DNA from: Photorhabdus laumondii subsp. laumondii
Lineage (GTDB): Bacteria; Pseudomonadota; Gammaproteobacteria; Enterobacterales; Enterobacteriaceae
Length of the DNA stretch: 64,000 bases
Direction: 5' to 3'
Assembly (NCBI RefSeq): GCF_003343245.1
Contig: NZ_CP024901.1
Span: 1,736,001-1,800,000 of the forward strand
Shown here: in pieces, positions 18,043-26,525 of the stretch
Layout: every line of letters starts with the position of its first letter
Position numbering within the stretch: position 1 is the first letter of the stretch
Made by a program: the position numbers and the translations under genes
The notes under the pieces: model-generated
The model's database searches: none
Seen by the model: the letters and a program-made list of their open reading frames with translations, nothing else
What the model was told of the DNA's origin: nothing

Positions 18043-18071
18043 TTCTAGTGGCCGGAGCAGATTGAAGTAAG

Positions 18072-18103
18072 AATAAAGCCGGTTAGTCTGGCTTTATTTT
18101 TTT
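18072..18103 (+). terminator. intrinsic terminator after fibre gene 1
   Basis: aataaagcc...ggctttatt arms with a short loop followed by an eight-T run. The same hairpin follows each of the three fibre genes and the immunity gene. Confidence 0.8.
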
Positions 18104-18142
18104 TCTGAAAACAGAAAAAGGGTAATGTGCCGTATTCTTGTG

Positions 18143-18170
18143 TAATGCCTAATGCCTAATGCCTAATGCC
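18143..18170 (+). repeat. four tandem copies of taatgcc
   Basis: A 7-bp unit repeated four times without mismatch, in non-coding DNA between fibre gene 1 and the effector gene. It is likely slippage-prone and has no evident function. Confidence 0.8.
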
Positions 18171-18261
18171 GAAAGCGATTTTGGATTATATCAACCAGCG
18201 TGCCTACATATGCCGTAGAACACGGAAGTGAAAATCTTTAATACCAGATATTCGTGTCCAT

Positions 18262-18348
18262 ATGTCAGAAGATTCAGTTTGGAACTGGAAGCAAAAAAAG
18301 TTACAGGAAAATATGGAGAATAAATCCAGTTATTTTAGTAATGTATGA
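18262..18348 (+). pseudogene. relic frame (28 codons) downstream of fibre gene 1
   Basis: Reads MSEDSVWNWKQKKLQENMEN onwards. It is homologous to MPEDSILNLKQKKLQEGM at 20634-20690 and to the sequence after 16890. No convincing start context, so treated as a decayed piece of a repeated fibre-associated gene. Confidence 0.35.
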
Positions 18349-18451
18349 GAACTATTCAGATATGTTATTGTCTAATTGATGAGCTATATGGGTTTTATTT
18401 AATTTGTAGAAATGAAACTTAGTATTAATAATTCAAGTAGAGGCATGCACT

Positions 18452-18808
18452 ATGACGTGGATTTATCAACAATACAGTGGTGAAATTTATCACGATACGA
18501 AGCTAATTGGCCACGGTTGGAGTGGTCAGGGTATACATAAGAATAATCCTGCATCAGAAGGTATAAAAAACTTAGGTCCTATACCCAGAGGTTATTATAA
18601 AATAACCGGTGAAAATAGCTCAAAAGGCCCCATGACTATTATCCTTGACCCATGTAGTTATAATGATATGCATGGCCGTAGTGCTTTTAGAATTCACGGT
18701 GCTAGCAGAAAAGATCCTGAACATTCATCAGAAGGTTGTATAATTCTTAATAGAGATATACGACGTGAGATATTGCTCTCGCACGATATGGATTTGGTTG
18801 TCGAATGA
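18452..18808 (+). CDS. DUF2778/Tlde1-like L,D-transpeptidase-fold effector
   Basis: A 118-residue protein with the YkuD-like catalytic pattern His82 in FRIHGASRK and Cys96 in SSEGCIIL, preceded by GHGWSGQGIHKNNP and LGPIPRGYYKI, which are typical of DUF2778. Members such as Salmonella Tlde1 are type VI secretion effectors that cleave or exchange peptidoglycan tetrapeptides in the target periplasm. There is no signal peptide, as expected for a secreted effector. Its stop overlaps the next gene (ATGA), which encodes a secreted protein fit to be its immunity partner. Delivery by the T6SS is inference; the window also encodes VgrG and PAAR at 52-58 kb. Confidence 0.8.
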   Translation: MTWIYQQYSGEIYHDTKLIGHGWSGQGIHKNNPASEGIKNLGPIPRGYYKITGENSSKGPMTIILDPCSYNDMHGRSAFRIHGASRKDPEHSSEGCIILNRDIRREILLSHDMDLVVE

Positions 18809-19188
18809 AAAGACTAATATTGATATTAACTGCGATGCTTTTTACTGCTAACGCTGTGGCGGGAACAAGATCTGATGATTGTGCAGATATTAACGGTTGG
18901 AATGTTCAGCAAGTAATACAGAAAGCTGAACAAAAAGGTATTATTAAGTCTGATAATGTTGATATTTCAAAGAGTGCTAGCATTCTGTTAAATGAATTTC
19001 CTCTGAAACACAATGGTAGGATAATTACGTTAAATGATGGAGTGGAAGGGGAAAAACTCTCTACTGAGGTGATAAAGGTTTCTTTGTTTGATAAATCAAG
19101 AAACTCGACAGTAAATATTATTGCTGTCACCCTAGTATCAAACATCGAATGTTCGTTAACAGATCCTAGTGTTATAGTCATTCCATAA
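18805..19188 (+). CDS. putative periplasmic immunity protein for the Tlde1-like effector
   Basis: A 127-residue protein with a cleavable signal peptide (MKRLILILTAMLFTANAVAG) and a small mature domain with two Cys (DDCADINGW and SNIECSLTD). Gene overlap with the effector (ATGA), its size and its periplasmic location match Tldi1-type immunity proteins. The sequence itself has no motif I recognise, so the role comes from context. A strong terminator follows. Confidence 0.65.
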   Translation: MKRLILILTAMLFTANAVAGTRSDDCADINGWNVQQVIQKAEQKGIIKSDNVDISKSASILLNEFPLKHNGRIITLNDGVEGEKLSTEVIKVSLFDKSRNSTVNIIAVTLVSNIECSLTDPSVIVIP

Positions 19189-19221
19189 ACCTATTCTATC
19201 AAGCAACGGAATAGATAAGGA

Positions 19222-19253
19222 AATAAAGCCGGGTAACCGGCTTTATTTTTTTA
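19222..19253 (+). terminator. intrinsic terminator after the immunity gene
   Basis: The arms of aataaagccgg/ccggctttatt form a near-perfect hairpin followed by a T-tract. It is closely related to the terminators after the fibre genes. Confidence 0.85.
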
Positions 19254-19593
19254 TTCTGAAAACAGAAAAAGGGTAATGTGCCATATTTTTGCGGTAAAAT
19301 TTCATAATAGCATCGATGGGGTTTCAATATGTACTCGCAACAAATGTACATATCGACACACCATCGAGATATTTTCTTAATTTCCATTTCTTGCAAAGCC
19401 GAAAGCGACTCCAAAATATTGAACTACTTATTGCTGCCAATGATACAAAAACGGTTAAGCTTATAAGTAATAAGAACACAGTGTTATTTTTTTCTTGAAC
19501 TAGACTTTGATTAGCCTGAATTACAGGGGATTATTTTTACAATAATTCAAGATGTTGATTATTAAATAACATTATTTAATTTAAGGAAAATAT
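19254..19593. other. intergenic region before fibre gene 2, shared cassette leader
   Basis: Contains segments also found before fibre genes 1 and 3, such as ccaaaatattgaact and ctgaactagacttt-type sequence and the AT-rich run into the ribosome site. A 60-codon frame here (19316-19498) has no supporting features and is not called. Confidence 0.4.
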
Positions 19594-20508
19594 ATGAGTC
19601 ACAAGAATGATTTTAAGGCTTTTTCTATTAGTAGTAATGCAAATGTCATTAGTCAAGCAAAATATGAACAAAACTTGGGTTTGCAGGTGGGATTTTCTCC
19701 GGATAATGTTCCCACTCATTTGTTAAATAAGGTATTACGTCAGTCATCAACTATATCATCTGTCGTCGCTGATTTTATCGCGACACAATCTGGCAATGAT
19801 ATTCTGGATGATGGAAATGTAGCTAAACTCACCGCTCAATTAAATAAAGCGATAGCACAAAAAATTACAACAGATATGCCCAATGCTTCATTAACACAAA
19901 AAGGTGTTGTTCAGCTTACAAATGTGATTGGCAATAGTGATACATTGGCAGTGACGCAAAAGCTTGTTCAGCAAGAAATAAACTCATTACGTGAGCATAC
20001 TTATACCCGCGAAGAGATAGATAACCGGATTAAAACAGTCGGTGAAATTCCTGTTGGTTCTCCTATTCCCTGGCCGTTACTCTATCCACCTTTCGGTTAT
20101 TTTATTTGTAATGGCTCACCTTTTAATAAATCACAGTATCCGAAGTTGGCGGAGGCTTATCCTAGCGGTAGATTACCTGATTTAAGAGGAGAATTTATCC
20201 GCGGATGGGATGATAATCGTGGTGTTGATAGTGGTCGTGGGCTTTTGTCTTGGCAGGGAGATGCAATTAGAAATATTACAGGGACAACTCAAATGATACA
20301 TGCTCAGATGGGCGGTGCTCCCCAGACGCCTGTTGTGAGTGGGGTTATGGCATCGTCGCGATATGCTACGGCAGATACACGTTCAGCAAATAGCGGCGGT
20401 AGTACTGATCTTACATATTTTGACATTGATGCATCAAGACAAGTCCCAACCGCTAACGAAAATAGACCCCGTAACGTGGCATTTAACTACATCGTAAAGG
20501 CGGCATAA
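19594..20508 (+). CDS. phage-type tail fibre/collar protein, paralogue 2
   Basis: A 304-residue paralogue of the fibre at 17140, with the same N-terminal domain and collar motifs (PVGSPIPWPLLYPPFGYFIC, GRLPDLRGEFIRGWDDNRG) but an unrelated tip between about residues 225 and 285 (TQMIHAQMGGAPQTP region). The central roughly 330 bp are almost identical in nucleotide sequence to gene 1, while both ends differ, pointing to recent gene conversion or recombination. It starts at ATG 19594 after aaggaaa. Confidence 0.85.
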   Translation: MSHKNDFKAFSISSNANVISQAKYEQNLGLQVGFSPDNVPTHLLNKVLRQSSTISSVVADFIATQSGNDILDDGNVAKLTAQLNKAIAQKITTDMPNASLTQKGVVQLTNVIGNSDTLAVTQKLVQQEINSLREHTYTREEIDNRIKTVGEIPVGSPIPWPLLYPPFGYFICNGSPFNKSQYPKLAEAYPSGRLPDLRGEFIRGWDDNRGVDSGRGLLSWQGDAIRNITGTTQMIHAQMGGAPQTPVVSGVMASSRYATADTRSANSGGSTDLTYFDIDASRQVPTANENRPRNVAFNYIVKAA

Positions 20509-20537
20509 TTCTAGTGGCTGGAGCAGCTTGCAGTAAG

Positions 20538-20569
20538 AATAAAGTCGGTTAGTCCGGCTTTATTTTTTT
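20538..20569 (+). terminator. intrinsic terminator after fibre gene 2
   Basis: Hairpin aataaagtcgg...ccggctttatt (one G-U pair) followed by a seven-T run. Confidence 0.8.
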
Positions 20570-20594
20570 ATTCTTAAAATAGAGAAAGTTGTGT

Positions 20595-20690
20595 GACATT
20601 CCAGAACACTGTCGCTTAGATATTCGTGTCTAAATGCCAGAAGATTCTATTTTGAATTTAAAACAGAAGAAGTTACAGGAAGGAATGTAA
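20595..20690 (+). pseudogene. relic frames downstream of fibre gene 2
   Basis: Reads DIPEHCRLDIRV to a stop at 20631-20633, then MPEDSILNLKQKKLQEGM to a stop at 20688-20690. It corresponds to the C-terminal relics at 16747-16893 and 18262-18348 and to no intact gene in the window. Confidence 0.35.
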
Positions 20691-20924
20691 AAAATAATTT
20701 CAGAGATTAAATATAAATTTTGAGGGGATATATTTTCGATTAAAAAATGTTGAGATATTTATTGCTGCCAATTATATAAAAATGATTAACCTCATAAGTA
20801 ATAAGAACGCTCCATTGTGATTTTTCTGAACTAGACTGTTATTTATGTAAATTACGATAAATCGTTTTTACAATAGTTTAATATGTTTCTTATGAAAGAA
20901 TATTATTTGATTCAAGAGGTATGT

Positions 20925-21743
20925 ATGAGTCCTAAAAATGATTTTAAGGCTTTTTCTATTAGTGATAATGCGAATGTGGTCAGTCAAGAAAAATATGAAG
21001 AAAACCAGGGTTTGCAGACTGGCTTTCCCCCAGATAATGTTCCTACGCACGTGTTAAATAAGGTATTACGTCAAGTATCAACGGTATCATCTGTGGTGGC
21101 TGATTTTATTGCGGCACAATCTGGCAATGATGTTCTGGATGATGGAAATATAGCTAAACTCACAGATCAATTGAATAAAGCGTTAGAACAAAAAATTACA
21201 ACAGATATTCCCAGTGCTTCGTTAACACAAAAAGGTGTTGTCCAGTTGACAAATGTGATGGGTAATAGCGACACATTGGCAGTGACACAAAAGCTTGTTC
21301 AGGAAGTAATAAATGCATTACGTGCAGATATTACTATACCTGTGGGTTCACCTATACCGTGGCCGTTGCCTAATCCCCCTACCGGTTATTTTATTTGTAA
21401 TGGTTCAGCTTTTAATTCATTACAGTACCCGCAATTAGCTGAAGCTTATCCTAGTGGTAGATTACCTGATTTAAGAGGTGAGTTTATCCGGGGATGGGAT
21501 GATGGGCGTGGGGTTGATCTGGGGAGGGCGCTATTGACTTGGCAAGAAAGCACTTCATTGGCGGAATACCTTGGTCATTTCCCAAGAGGGGGAGGGCAAC
21601 AGATAGTAAACTACGACGGTATTGCAAGTAGTGCGGCAGGATATTTAAAATACAACGTAACATCACCAACAACCACTGGGGTTAATTTCTTACGATTTCG
21701 ACCACGCAATGTCGCATTTAACTACATTGTCAGGGCGGCATAA
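20925..21743 (+). CDS. phage-type tail fibre/collar protein, paralogue 3
   Basis: A 272-residue paralogue starting at ATG 20925 after ttcaagagg; the frame extends to 20883, but the ribosome site and the conserved MSPKNDFKAFSIS start favour 20925. It lacks the short EHTYTREEIDNRIKTVGE-type segment present in paralogues 1 and 2 and goes directly into PVGSPIPWPLPNPPTGYFIC. The tip is different again (STSLAEYLGHFPRGGGQQI), with the end RPRNVAFNYIVRAA retained. Nucleotide divergence from genes 1-2 is larger than between those two. Confidence 0.85.
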   Translation: MSPKNDFKAFSISDNANVVSQEKYEENQGLQTGFPPDNVPTHVLNKVLRQVSTVSSVVADFIAAQSGNDVLDDGNIAKLTDQLNKALEQKITTDIPSASLTQKGVVQLTNVMGNSDTLAVTQKLVQEVINALRADITIPVGSPIPWPLPNPPTGYFICNGSAFNSLQYPQLAEAYPSGRLPDLRGEFIRGWDDGRGVDLGRALLTWQESTSLAEYLGHFPRGGGQQIVNYDGIASSAAGYLKYNVTSPTTTGVNFLRFRPRNVAFNYIVRAA

Positions 21744-21771
21744 TTTTAGTGGCGGAAGCAGCGTGCAGCAA

Positions 21772-21804
21772 GAATAAAGCCGGTTAGTCCGGCTTTATTT
21801 TTTT
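21772..21804 (+). terminator. intrinsic terminator after fibre gene 3
   Basis: aataaagccggttagtccgg followed by ctttatt and a T-run, the same hairpin family as after the other fibre genes. Confidence 0.85.
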
Positions 21805-21900
21805 GGTTATTTAAAATAAATCTAAGGAATTACCAACTTTACTTGAATTAGAATGTGAACTATAGCTTACTGAAATAATTTCCAATTTCATTACGTTTCC

Positions 21901-22677
21901 TCACGTTATATATTTCGAATACCTTTTGACACCAATATCAAAAACCAATTTCGCTATAAAAATTAAAATCAATGTGACCAGAGTTTGAATAAAAAACCAT
22001 TTCATACTCATTATTCCACTTGCTACTGAAGCTGGAACACCAGTTATAAATAGACACGGAAGTATGAACATTAAAATAAAACGAACTACACCATGAAAAG
22101 ATTGTTCAGGTCTCACCAATACTTTAAAACAAGGATTTGAGTTCTTAATACTAACTAATGAAGCTGTCCAAAATATTGTTGTTCTTATTATCCATGTAAT
22201 TGAAGTAAGTATTAAGACTCCTTCTAATGCCATTATCAAATGTAAAAAAACCAACAAAATATTAGTACCAAGGTAAATATGTACAGTAAAAAATAATACT
22301 AAAGATAGGAATGACAATAAAAAATGCTCAAATACAATATTTGTAGTGACATATAAAAATTGAGTATTTATAGGTAACGTTAAATGAGGTTCTAACTTTA
22401 ATGACTTGACTTTTTTAACTAGCAAGAAGCTTCCTTTACCAAATAAAAAAAGATAAAAATTATCGACTAAACATACCGTAGTGAAAAATATAATAACAAA
22501 ATCATCAGATAAAATATAACTTGAAGATTGTGAATTTAAAATAGCATACCAAAAAAAAGCTTGTGCTATATAGTAACTAAAATTAACAAAAGCGGATAAC
22601 CAAAAATTTAATGGGCTTCTTTTTGCTTCTGATAATCCACTTTTAAAACCAATAAATATAACTCTAAGCATTACCAT
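21901..22677 (-). CDS. ABC-2 type permease (DUF990-like), second subunit
   Basis: A 258-residue membrane protein with about six hydrophobic helices. The arrangement resembles the DUF990/ABC-2 permease pairs that accompany a single ATPase: NFWLSAFVNFSYYIAQAFF near the N-terminus, then a basic loop (LVKKVKSLKLEPHLTLPINT) and further helices. It overlaps the first permease gene by 14 bp and belongs to the leftward ATPase-permease-permease operon. The DNA is strikingly AT-rich, suggesting acquisition. Substrate unknown. Confidence 0.75.
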   Translation of the reverse strand: MVMLRVIFIGFKSGLSEAKRSPLNFWLSAFVNFSYYIAQAFFWYAILNSQSSSYILSDDFVIIFFTTVCLVDNFYLFLFGKGSFLLVKKVKSLKLEPHLTLPINTQFLYVTTNIVFEHFLLSFLSLVLFFTVHIYLGTNILLVFLHLIMALEGVLILTSITWIIRTTIFWTASLVSIKNSNPCFKVLVRPEQSFHGVVRFILMFILPCLFITGVPASVASGIMSMKWFFIQTLVTLILIFIAKLVFDIGVKRYSKYIT

Positions 22678-23541
22678 TATATCCTTGATTGTATTTTAAC
22701 ATATAATTCCAAATAAAATTAAAAATCATCATTAAACACATCATGACTAAGAATCCATTAAATATAAAATAAATAGATATTGAATTTGTTGCAAATTTAA
22801 CTGGAATATAGGTAATATATTGAAACGGAATATAATTAAATATTGATTTTAAAGAGTCACCAAACACATCTAATGGTATCAACGCACCTGAAAGGACCCA
22901 TGACAAAGTATCCTTAATAATGATAAAAGAGTACGAGCCTCTAAATTTGAATGCCATACATGACAATATCATTGTTAAGTACAAATTGATAAATAACCCT
23001 ATACATAACGAAATAAATAGATATATAATATTAGGAATGTCTTTTTGGTATATAATTATGAATGAAATTAATGGTGACATTATAAATAATCTAGCTAATA
23101 TCTGTCCGAAAGCATATTCTGAATAATATAATAGTATGGATTTTGGTATTATAATTAGTCTATCTATACTACCATCTTCAATATGGAACGATAAATTTTC
23201 TGGAAATCCGGTAATACTTGTCAATTGAAATATAATAACAGACCATAATATATAAACTATTATCTCATCATGCGTATATACCCGTCATCTTTCAAGTTGC
23301 CTCTTTGTTGGCTGCACTCACTCACCCCGGTCACATAGTTATCTATGCTCCCGGGGATTCGCTCCCTTGCCGTCGCGATGCTTCTTGAAATCCATAGGGT
23401 ATAGTTAACAAAACCATTTGATTTTGTCATGGTATCCCAAAAAGATAGTTCAACCGCATATAATGTTACAATTATAAATAAGTAACCAAATATTATATTC
23501 TTAGCCCTAATGGTTTCAATAAAAGAAAATTTAATTATCAC
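22664..23541 (-). pseudogene. ABC-2 type permease (DUF990-like), first subunit, broken by an ERIC
   Basis: The N-terminal part (23541 to about 23404) reads MIIKFSFIETIRAKNIIFGY to GFVNY. It then runs into an ERIC (23277-23403) and stops at 23260. The rest resumes in another frame after the ERIC (HDEIIVYILWSVIIFQLTSI) and continues intact to 22664 with the WVLSGALIPLDVFG and YIPFQYITYIP motifs of DUF990 permeases. Deleting the ERIC and one TA copy restores GFVNYTHDEIIVYIL, one continuous frame of about 250 residues. The start overlaps the ATPase stop, indicating an original operon. The exporter is probably non-functional unless the downstream ATG at 23224 gives a working half. Confidence 0.85.
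23277..23403 (-). repeat. ERIC element, copy 3, inside a permease gene
   Basis: Full-length ERIC in reverse orientation, with ends tataccc and gggtata, flanked by the permease frame on both sides. The target was a TATA sequence, consistent with insertion at TA with duplication of the dinucleotide. Confidence 0.95.
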
Positions 23542-24295
23542 AGAAAAGCCTCTCTAGATATAGCGCATTCTTTTCTTTCGAATTATTTTTATTTAGATGT
23601 ATTTTTGATATTTCACCATCCTTCAAGAAGATAATATCTTTGCAAACATCCGCAATATCTATCATATTATGTGAGGTAATTAGTATTTTACTTTCATTAT
23701 TTTGAGCATAATCTTTTAAAATATTTCGTAATAGAATTTGTGACTCTATATCTAATCCGATTGTTGGTTCATCCAATATCAGTAATTTTGGCCTATTAAG
23801 AAAGTGTATTAATAAGTTAGATTTTACAGATTGACCTAAAGAGCACGTTTTTGCAGGTTTTTTTGCTATGCTATTCAGGTTCAACATTTCTATCATATTT
23901 TCAACACTATTCTTATCATAATTACGTTTATATATCTTAGAAAAAAACTCAATATTTTCATAGAGAGATAACTCATCCCAAAGCATTGACTTATTGCCAA
24001 AAACGATACCAAGATTAGATAAAAGATTAAGAGGTCTTCCATTTGAATCAATACCAAAAACAGTAATATTTCCAGAATTTGGAGTTAAAATACCGGAAAT
24101 CAGCTTTATTAAAGTTGTTTTTCCGGCGCCATTCCTCCCCAGTAATCCTATAATCTTGCTATCGTCAAATATTTCAATATTTATATTTTCAAATAAAACT
24201 ATTTCGATTTCATTTAATGAAAATATATTTTTAAAAATATTTTTTTTAATTTCTCTACTTTTATAACTAAAGCATAAATCAGTAATTTTTATCAT
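23531..24295 (-). CDS. ABC transporter ATP-binding protein
   Basis: A 254-residue ATPase. Walker A is GLLGRNGAGKTTL (about residues 50-62), the signature is a variant CSLGQSVKSN, Walker B is LLILDEPTIGLD, and the H-loop is LITSHN. A longer than usual N-terminal segment (IFKNIFSLNEIEIVLFENIN) is like that of DUF990-linked ATPases. It is the first gene of the leftward operon with two permeases, the first of which is broken by an ERIC. The DNA is very AT-rich. Confidence 0.88.
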   Translation of the reverse strand: MIKITDLCFSYKSREIKKNIFKNIFSLNEIEIVLFENINIEIFDDSKIIGLLGRNGAGKTTLIKLISGILTPNSGNITVFGIDSNGRPLNLLSNLGIVFGNKSMLWDELSLYENIEFFSKIYKRNYDKNSVENMIEMLNLNSIAKKPAKTCSLGQSVKSNLLIHFLNRPKLLILDEPTIGLDIESQILLRNILKDYAQNNESKILITSHNMIDIADVCKDIIFLKDGEISKIHLNKNNSKEKNALYLERLFCDN

Positions 24296-24296
24296 T

Positions 24297-24506
24297 TTAA
24301 TTCACTATTTTTGTAAGTAATATGTCATTGTCATGCATGATATATTCTTTTACTTTACTATTTTCACCATAAACAATAAATTCTTCTTTATCTAGATTCA
24401 TTATTCTTTTCGCATAATCTTGATCCTAAAATAACCTATTTAATACTTCACCAGTTTCTAAATGCCAACTTAAAATATAGCAACTGTAACTTAATTTATA
24501 GTAAAA
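24297..24506 (-). pseudogene. C-terminal relic of a beta-propeller/WD-like protein gene
   Basis: Directly upstream of the ATPase start, one leftward frame reads SYSCYILSWHLETGEVLNRL, then an in-frame TAG, then DQDYAKRIMNLDKEEFIVYG and on to TAA at 24297-24299, one base before the ATPase ATG. The W-x-LETGEVL pattern and spacing resemble WD40 or quinoprotein repeats. No 5' part exists upstream. I infer the remains of a gene that once preceded the ABC operon. Confidence 0.35.
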
Positions 24507-24689
24507 TTAATATTTGTTGTCAAATTAGAAAACCTGTTTGTTAACAAAAATGTTGAATCACATCACAAAGCTGACTCCTTATTAGATGCTATATTTACTC
24601 TTTTATGTAAAATGTTAAAACCACCGGCTTCGAGATAAAGATAGTTTGTCTTTCAAAGTCGAAATGGTATATCGTGTTTTATATTTAAA
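24507..24689. other. AT-rich intergenic sequence, no gene seen
   Basis: No credible frame, hairpin or repeat recognised; it separates the ABC locus relic from the dispersed repeat. Confidence 0.3.
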
Positions 24690-25010
24690 AAACATTAATC
24701 ATACCCGATTTTTATCTTTATTAATGCGGTATTACTGGCAGTTTTGAGTCGTTTTTATCAGTCGCTACCCTTTATGTTTTTTAGGATAATCAAGCTTTTT
24801 TCAGAGATTAAATCTTGCCACATTAACTGTTTTGTCCGCTTTTTTATTTTGTTATCTTTTATGTCTTTGTTCATGAAATAACGGCGAGAAAACGCTTAAA
24901 TACCAGTTATTCGGATAATATTTTTTTGTGTTCTAATTTCTTTTTAACTCATTGCTAATGGTTAATGGACTTCGATTAAATTCAATTAACTATTTTTTTA
25001 AAAGTGCATT
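24690..25010. repeat. AT-rich dispersed repeat, copy A
   Basis: Non-coding sequence upstream of nadA aligning by eye with 58270-58404 plus 59560-59810. Shared stretches include attaatcatacccgattt, atgttttttaggataa and gttaatggacttcgattaaa, with roughly two-thirds identity overall. Copy B is split by an IS630-family element. Function unknown. Confidence 0.45.
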
Positions 25011-25214
25011 TATTATTGATTTTAATTCGTTATTAAAAAGAGGGTAAGCCGGTAAAACGATTCTCATGCTTGGGATTTCCTTATTTTTTAATTAAAAAAT
25101 AATTTAATAAATAGCTTTAATAAAACAGCTTTTATAAATATAATAATGTTTTCTGTTTAGCCATCCTATCATAGATAAAATATCTCGCGATAAATTACTA
25201 TAAATTGATCATTT

Positions 25215-25232
25215 TGTTTAGTATATTAAACA
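25215..25232 (+). promoter_or_regulatory. NadR operator upstream of nadA
   Basis: TGTTTA-N6-TAAACA, a perfect match to the known enterobacterial NadR box, 77 bp before the nadA start. NadR represses nadA (and linked pnuC) when NAD is plentiful. The arms extend to 8 bp (tttgttta/taaacaaa). Confidence 0.85.
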
Positions 25233-25308
25233 AATCTGGGCAAATTTTCGGACTGAAAACCAAAATTATCGCTTTTTAAAACCATATACTAAACAGAGAG
25301 TCAAAGTA

Positions 25309-26349
25309 ATGAACCAGTATATTGATTTTAATTCAACCATTTATCCATTCCCACCTAAACCTGCCTTTCTCAGTAAGGATGAAAAAAAACATTACCGTGA
25401 AAAAATTAAACGCCTTCTAAAACAGCAGGATGCCGTTATGGTCGCACATTATTACACCGACCCTGAGATCCAAGCTTTAGCTGAAGAGACAGGAGGGTGT
25501 GTTGCCGATTCATTGGAAATGGCACGTTTTGGTAATAATCATCCGGCCTCTACTTTATTAGTTGCCGGTGTGCGGTTTATGGGAGAAACCGCCAAAATTC
25601 TCAACCCGGAAAAGCGTGTTTTAATGCCAACGCTGGAAGCTGAGTGTTCGCTAGATCTTGGTTGCCCTGAAAAAGAGTTCACCCAGTTTTGTGATGACCA
25701 TCCTGATCGTACCGTTGTGGTTTATGCAAATACATCAGCAGCCGTTAAAGCACGAGCAGATTGGGTTGTGACTTCAAGTATTGCTGTTGAACTGATCGAT
25801 TATCTGGATAGTCAGGGAAAGAAGATAATTTGGGCACCCGACCGCCACTTGGGGAATTATGTCCGTAAACAAACAGGAGCCGATATTCTGTGTTGGCAGG
25901 GGGCTTGTATTGTTCATGATGAATTTAAAACTCAGGCTTTAATAAGGGTAAAAGGTCTGCATCCCGATGCTGCGGTATTGGTTCATCCTGAATCACCGCA
26001 AGCGGTTATTGATCTGGCTGATGCTGTTGGTTCGACCAGCCAATTAATCAAATCAGCGCAATCTTTGCCACATCAGAAACTGATTGTGGCAACGGATAAA
26101 GGCATCTTTTATAAAATGCAGCAAGCATGTCCTGAGAAGCAGTTATTTGCAGCACCTACGGCTGGAGAAGGGGCGAGTTGCCGTAGTTGTGCTCATTGTC
26201 CGTGGATGGCAATGAATGGTTTGCAAGCCATCGTTCAGGGGTTGGAGCAGGGAGGGGGTCAACATGAGATATTGGTTGAAAAAGAGTTACGGGAAAAGGC
26301 GCTTGTTCCTTTAAATAGGATGCTTGATTTTGCAGCTCAGCTAAAATAG
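25309..26349 (+). CDS. nadA: quinolinate synthase NadA
   Basis: A 346-residue 4Fe-4S enzyme that condenses iminoaspartate with dihydroxyacetone phosphate to quinolinate in de novo NAD synthesis. Visible features are [18 protein letters not shown] at the N-terminus, three cluster-region cysteines ([37 protein letters not shown]) and the triplicated fold. Length equals that of Escherichia coli NadA. The NadR box lies upstream, and pnuC follows after an ERIC. Confidence 0.97.
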   Translation: MNQYIDFNSTIYPFPPKPAFLSKDEKKHYREKIKRLLKQQDAVMVAHYYTDPEIQALAEETGGCVADSLEMARFGNNHPASTLLVAGVRFMGETAKILNPEKRVLMPTLEAECSLDLGCPEKEFTQFCDDHPDRTVVVYANTSAAVKARADWVVTSSIAVELIDYLDSQGKKIIWAPDRHLGNYVRKQTGADILCWQGACIVHDEFKTQALIRVKGLHPDAAVLVHPESPQAVIDLADAVGSTSQLIKSAQSLPHQKLIVATDKGIFYKMQQACPEKQLFAAPTAGEGASCRSCAHCPWMAMNGLQAIVQGLEQGGGQHEILVEKELREKALVPLNRMLDFAAQLK

Positions 26350-26380
26350 AAAATTGAATAATGAAGGTAATATTTTGTTG

Positions 26381-26507
26381 TATACCCAATGGATTTCAAG
26401 ATGGATCGCGACGGTAAGGGAGCGAATCTCCGGGAGCAGAGATAACGATGTGAGCGGGGTGAGTGAGTGCAGCCAACAAAGAAGCAACTTGAAAGATGAC
26501 GGGTATA
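26381..26507 (+). repeat. ERIC element, copy 4
   Basis: Full-length ERIC between nadA and pnuC, 31 bp after the nadA stop and 18 bp before the pnuC ATG. If nadA-pnuC is one transcript, this ERIC is in its intercistronic region. Confidence 0.9.
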
Positions 26508-26525
26508 GATAATAGGATATAACAG

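Noticed and set aside
17140..21743. Diversity-generating retroelement acting on the fibre tips
   Set aside because: No reverse transcriptase or template repeat is present, and tip differences are wholesale and not adenine-specific.
17140..21743. Complete prophage
   Set aside because: Only fibre genes are present; no capsid, terminase, tail tube, integrase or lysis genes are seen.
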